Assembly (NCBI GenBank): GCA_050084985.1
Contig: JBITNC010000001.1
Span: 163,432,001-163,496,000 of the forward strand
Direction: 5' to 3'
Length of the DNA stretch: 64,000 bases
Source: Nageia nagi
Taxonomy: Eukaryota > Pinophyta
This document shows positions 59,401 through 64,000 of the stretch, piece after piece. A program made the translations under genes and the position numbers. Every line of letters starts with the position of its first letter. Position 1 is the stretch's first letter. The notes under the pieces are model-generated. The model was not told the origin of the DNA. It ran no database searches and saw nothing but the letters and a program-made list of their open reading frames with translations.

Positions 59401-59612
59401 CATCTAGGGACAAAGCCAAACTTGAGGACTATGAATTTGATCTTGTACACCCTGGGGATGTGGAGACCATGTTTGGTCATCATAGGAATCCTAGTTTGTT
59501 TGGGGCTTGTTAATTTTTTTTAGCTATATGTTAAAAATCTATATATTTTTGTAATATGCAACTTTTTTGGTCACTACTTAAAAAAACCCCTTAATGCTTA
59601 CCTTACAAAAAA
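59401..59612 (+). mobile_element. Short SINE/LINE-like insertion in C
   Basis: 212 bp inserted in the RT-RNase H connection. It is flanked by a ~20-bp direct repeat TAAATAAAGATGTCAAGTTT (59381-59400) and a nearly identical copy (59613-59632). The insertion ends in an A-rich tail (ACAAAAAA) just before the right repeat. Element D has uninterrupted coding at this point. Long target duplication plus A-rich end fit a non-LTR retrotransposition product. Confidence 0.6.
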
Positions 59613-60130
59613 TAAATAAAGATGTCAATTTTGTGTGAGATGAAAAATGTCAAAAATCCTTTGATGATATCAAACCATATTTGCTCAATCCTCTTGTTCT
59701 AGTCCCCATGGAATTTGCAAAGCCTACCTACCTATATCTCTCAGCCACAATGCATGCCTTGGGAGGAAATGTTATGCCAACAAGATGATTCAAACAAGCA
59801 AAAATAAATATATTATTTTAGAGACATTATTGGAGTATGAAAGGAACTACACACCTATTGAAAAACTTTATTTTGGGATTATTTTCACTATAGAAAAAAT
59901 GAGATCTATTTGTTGTACTAATTATGCATATATAGTAAGCCATCTTAACTTCCTCAAGTATATAATGGAAAAAAAAACCTCTCAGGTAGGGTTGCAAAAT
60001 GGCTAATGTTGTTGCATGAATTTCATTTATCATTTATCAAATCAAAAGTTATAAAAGGATAGGCAATAGAATATTTAATGGAATAGTTCCCCCAAAATGA
60101 TGGTGAATTCGTTCATGAGGAGTTACTAAC
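59613..60130 (+). pseudogene. C RNase H
   Basis: After the insertion the connection continues (FDDIKPYLLNPLVLVPMEF). 59785-60006 holds LEYERNYTPIEKLYFGI with I-E-K-M-R and SHLNFLKYIMEK, parallel to D. The conserved acidic residues cannot be traced reliably. Confidence 0.7.
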
Positions 60131-60239
60131 TAAATATGCCCAATATCATCCACCTCAAAAATGCACATGATGTTATGATGGGCATTTGTATCATTTTTCT
60201 AATTAGTGGTAGATCCTAAGTGAGTAAATTTGTCATGTC

Positions 60240-60660
60240 AAAGAGAAACCTAAAGAATGGACCTTGTATTTTAATGGATTTAGGTGCACATATAGAGTGA
60301 GGGTAGACATAATTCTTGTTTCTCCTTCCAACAATATCATTCCAATGGCATATAGACTTGGTTTTAATTGTACTAATAACATAATATAGTATGATGCATT
60401 GATTCTTAATTTGAAAGTTGTTATTTTGCTCAAGATCATTCAAATATATGGTGATTCTCAATCAATCATCAACCAAGTTAATGTATTTTACAATACAAAA
60501 TATGAGAAGTTGCACCCTTACAAGACTATGGCTAGTATTCTTCCTGGTCACTTTAGTTGATATATAATTGAAAATATACCGAGAATAAACAACAAATATG
60601 TATATGCCATGGCAAGTTCAACTTCATTGGTCCCCATAGAAATGGTCCTCACCATCAAGA
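60240..60660 (+). pseudogene. C second RNase H (Tat-lineage aRH)
   Basis: Around 60245-60300 a frame gives EWTLYFNGFRC (family W-T-L-Y-F-D-G). IPMAYRLGFNCTNN and a Y-D-A-L-I-L-N-L segment follow at 60335-60410, then VYGDS-like IYGDSQSIINQV (60440-60480) and a final N-K-Y-V-Y-A-M-A-S. This extra RNase H between RNase H and integrase is the hallmark of Tat elements. The first catalytic Asp is Asn here. Confidence 0.7.
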
Positions 60661-60689
60661 TGAAAAAATGATCCTCACCATCAAGAAAA

Positions 60690-61870
60690 TAGGTATGCCT
60701 TCCTATTTGGACTATAATCCTCTTGATCACTTCTATGAAATATGTTGTATACCTTCTCAAGAATATACAACTCCAACATGGTATGGAGATATTTACCAAT
60801 ATTTAAAAGATCAAATGATTCCATAATATTTTGAAAAAAATGAAAGAATTGAGTTGAAGAGGATAGCCATCAATTATGTCATCGTTGGTAATGTTTTCTA
60901 CAAAATATCATTTGAAGGTACTCTCTTGAGATGCCTCACACACCATGAAGTGGAATCAACTCTAGAATAAGCACATCAAGGACTGTGTGGATGATATTTC
61001 TTTTCCAAAGCATTGTATACAAAGCTCTTATGATTTAGGTATTATTAGCAATCCATGGAAGATGATTGTATAACACATGTCAAGAAATATTTGCAGTGCC
61101 AAAAATAGTCTAATCTTGAAAGGAAGACATTTCAAATGCTTAATCCAATTATGGCATCTTGCCCTTTGTAATTTGGGGCATTGATCTAACTTGTGTGATA
61201 AATCCACATTCAAGATAAGGACACAAATTTATCATAATAGCCATATAATTTACTACAAAATGGGTAGAAGATGTTCCAATGAAGTCTACAATACAAGATA
61301 AGATAATCAAGTTATTCATAGAAAATATCATCACATGGTTTGGCATCCTACTCACAAATAATGATCTTAACTTCAAAGGTAAGGATATGAAATATTTTTG
61401 TAAGAAATATCATATTGCTTAATTTTTTATTCTATTTATTATCCATAAGGTGATGGTCAATTTCAAGCTTCCAACAAAACCATTAAGAGCATCATTTCAA
61501 AACATGGGATGGATGCAAAAAGGATTGGTATGAACAACTGCCATATACACTTTGGGAATACAAACCCAACATAAGGAAAACTATAGGGGAAACACCTTTC
61601 TCCTTTGTTTATGATGATGAGGTAGTTGTACCTTTGGAATTGGAAATCCCCTCCTTAAGGATTTACCTACAAGGAAATGTTTTGGATGAATCAACAAGGT
61701 AGGCAAGATTAAAGTAGTTGGAGGCTCTATATGAGAAGTGAATCAATACAATATAACACCAAAAGGTATACCATGCTAGACTAAAAAGAGTATATGAGAA
61801 AAAAGTTAAAACCTAAGAACTTTCAAGTGGGTGATTTGGTACTTAAGGAAAATATCAACAAAAAATAACT
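60690..61870 (+). pseudogene. C integrase
   Basis: HHEVESTLEXAHQGLCG (60945-60990) and a C-Q-K piece are remains of the zinc-binding domain. FVIWGIDL, TTKWVEDVPM, IIKLFIENIITWFGI and LLTNNDLNFKGKD (61170-61385) form the catalytic core. IRKTIGETPFSFVY and VPLELEIPSLR (61565-61660) and VYHARLKRVYEKK (61770-61800) form the C-terminal part. Many stops. Confidence 0.75.
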
Positions 61871-62710
61871 AATGATGAAGTTAAGGGCAAGTTTGAACCA
61901 AATTGGATATGTCTATACATTATTGAGGATAAAATAGGAATAAGATCCTATAGAATTTCCACTATGGATGGCAAGGAGGAACAAAAAAACTTCAATGTTA
62001 AACATCTCATATGTTTCTATGCATAAATGATCATACCTATACCTAATTTGTTCATGATGCATCTTAATGAGATACCTATATAGTTCTTGTTATTTTTCAT
62101 TTTAGTTCTATTTTTAGTAATTTAACAATGTTTGTACCATTTCTACTCTATAAACACAACATTGATGCCCTTATATCTTATGCAACTTTCAAAAAAAGCA
62201 AAAAGATTGTTTATTAAACCCAACTTGTTGTGAAAATAGGCAAGTAATACCTAAAAACTAGATCCCTGGTAGGTTTTACTTGAAAAAAAATAGAAAAACT
62301 TGTTTATGAAAACCATCTTGTTAGAGCAAACAAGTAATACTTGAAAAAAAAAATAGTGAGCTAACAACATCCACGTCATTCTTGGCCTACAATAATAATG
62401 TAAGAAACCTTCATCTATCTCAAATCCAAACAACGCCAAAAACCTTATTCATAATTGACAAGTGTCTAGAGGTAACAACTATCAATAAACTCCCTAAGGG
62501 TAGAAGACAAAGTCCACCATCATCCTTCTTCAAAAGCACAATTGCAAAGAAGATGAAAAATTCTCAAATTTTTATCTTGATTCCCCTAAAGGAAGGAGCT
62601 TCATCTCAAGGTTCAAGCCACAAAGTTCACTTTCACAAATTTTTTCTATCTCTAATTCTTTGGATATGCAATTTGATTTATTTTCATTACATCTCCAAAG
62701 AGGGGCAAAA
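61871..62710 (+). other. C 3' tail with polypurine tract
   Basis: Mostly non-coding. 62640-62710 shares CTCTAATTCTTTGGAT...ATGCAATTT with the tails of A1 and D and ends in a CCAAAGAGGGGCAAAA purine tract before the LTR. Confidence 0.65.
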
Positions 62711-62985
62711 TGTAGCCACCTAAATATGATTTCCATTTAATATAAAATTATATTTTAGGTAACAAAAGAGATATATTGTAAAAAAAGTGTGAATGTTAAT
62801 AAAAGAATCACAAAAAATGTAATTGGTAGTAATACCAAGAAAAGCACCATAAGATATGTAACTCATGTAGATCTCAAGAAGCACAAGTATCAATGATGTT
62901 TAGCTATAAAATAAGAATACAAGCAAATATTTTCCTATAAAATGAAATTAGATACAATCCTCAAAGCATCTTGATAGGTTGAATA
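62711..62985 (+). repeat. C 3' LTR, truncated
   Basis: Begins TGTAGCCACCTAAATATGA and matches the 5' LTR for about 270 bp, to GCATCTTGATAGGT. Beyond that it diverges completely, so the remaining ~320 bp of the LTR are deleted or displaced by another insertion. Confidence 0.75.
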
Positions 62986-64000
62986 AAAATTGATCCACAT
63001 TCTAAATAACAACAGTGAACACTTAGCACACATAATACAAACATATGTATACCAAATGCTATCATGTAGTACAAAATCTTAATTATATAAACCAAATAAA
63101 CTAAATTTTATATAAGTAAATGAAAATTAAATTCTAAGATGAGAAATATAATATTTTTTTAACTTAAATGGATTACTATCTACTTATTCTCTTATTATCT
63201 ATGGAGTCTACGGTGAGGATTAGGGCAAAATAATTAATTGATGTAACCAAGGTGGATACACTTGTAAGAATGTTTCATTGAATAGTCCGCAAGCTATATC
63301 AAGTTTTCTTTTTTTAAATCTTTTTTTTTTCTAATCAATAAAGGATGAATGAAGCATAATGAAAGATTGGGGATCAAACTGAGTCAATTTTAGACTGCCA
63401 TCTAAGATTGTGGGTTAATTATTCACCTTGTATGAAATTTAGTGAATTTATTATAATTATTATTTTACCTTAAATTAATAAATTGGTGTTCATATATTTG
63501 TGTGCAAACATAGCTAAAATGACATAAAATGTAGTAAAACATCAAATTTAGGTGACTACAAATATCCTTTTGATATTATTAATTTGTTTATACGAGTGAC
63601 TATTCTCATCTTTTATCTTTAACAAAATTATAAAGTTATACTAGAAAATTAGTTTCATTGTTAATTTATACTATATAAAGATAAACATAAATAAGTTTGT
63701 TTAAAATAATTCATTAAAGCACTAAAAAGAGGTGTATCTAGAGTATAATTTTTTATTAAACTAAATAAGATAAACTTATAGCAACCATTGTTTTGACATC
63801 AAGAATGGACCAACCAACCAATGTTAAAGTTATTCTTACATTCAATATATATTATGTAGCCATTGGTAAATATATAAGACCTCAAAATCATGAAAAAAAT
63901 GCAATCTCACATTTTAATCCAAAGTTATCAAAATCATTTTTTAGCAATATCTACTAGTTATTGCGACCTTGTGCAATGGATATGCCATAGATTAATAGTT
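62986..64000. other. Unassigned AT-rich right end
   Basis: No domain, LTR border or repeat recognised. Contains T-rich runs near 63310-63335. Confidence 0.4.

Larger units (their letters stand above)
38611..62985 (+). mobile_element. Element C: Tat-type Ty3/gypsy retrotransposon, split by nested element B
   Basis: 5' LTR at 38611-39164 plus 53148-53185, primer-binding site at 53189, gag, protease, RT, RNase H, second (archaeal-type) RNase H and integrase in order to about 61870, purine tract near 62700, and a truncated 3' LTR from 62711. A second RNase H before the integrase identifies the Tat lineage. Without nested insertions the interior is about 9.5 kb. All domains carry stops and frameshifts. 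It contains a palindromic minisatellite (leader), an inverted-repeat block between protease and RT, and a SINE-like insertion in the RNase H. Confidence 0.85.

Noticed and set aside
62986-64000. Continuation of the C 3' LTR
   Set aside because: Similarity to the 5' LTR stops near 62981 and does not resume in the window.

Overview
The window is repeat-dominated, AT-rich nuclear DNA of a large-genome land plant. I would guess a gymnosperm, because of Tat-like Ty3/gypsy elements, highly decayed copia and LINE relics and almost no genes, but nothing here proves the taxon. Nearly all coding traces are retrotransposon proteins broken by stops and frameshifts. I found no rRNA, tRNA, CRISPR or prokaryote-type operon.

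Layout. 1-1400: 3' end of a copia element (RNase H, polypurine tract, LTR). 1400-3690: LINE ORF2 relic. 5043-10405: Ty3/gypsy-type element A1 with two 769-bp LTRs, no reverse transcriptase and one decayed acidic ORF. 11362-22178: minus-strand element E (gag-protease only, 5-bp target duplication CTTAA), whose left LTR is split by a copia-like, apparently non-coding element (11377-16088, target duplication CTTTC). E itself sits beside or inside a plant-mobile-domain (PMD) gene relic (22184-23460). 24165-25215: minus-strand Tat-type gag. 25560-30200: two copia relics in opposite orientation, one with a precisely inserted MITE, and a CACTA-type terminus at their junction.

30610-31770 is a GC-richer island with the only recognisable ordinary gene, a SAUR-like auxin-responsive gene broken by one missing base. 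33432-37130 is a patchwork of copia gag, chromovirus-like RNase H/integrase and two LINE fragments.

38611-62985 is a nested stack. Plus-strand Tat-like element C (gag, protease, RT, RNase H, second RNase H, integrase) has its 5' LTR split by minus-strand, RT-less element B (39165-53142, target duplication AATGG). B in turn contains a solo LTR of the A family (39573-40313) and element D (42938-49363, target duplication ATATC). D has a Tat-type gag-RT-RNase H, no integrase, and 5' and 3' LTRs of different families.

How the parts relate: C, D, A1 and B share a primer-binding site starting TGGTGAAC, so C-like elements could have mobilised the RT-less A1 and B (inference). The most interesting items are the mismatched LTRs of D, the shared leader and acidic ORF of A1/B, the palindromic minisatellite in the C leader, and the SAUR island. 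I see no convincing evidence of a wholly new biological system.
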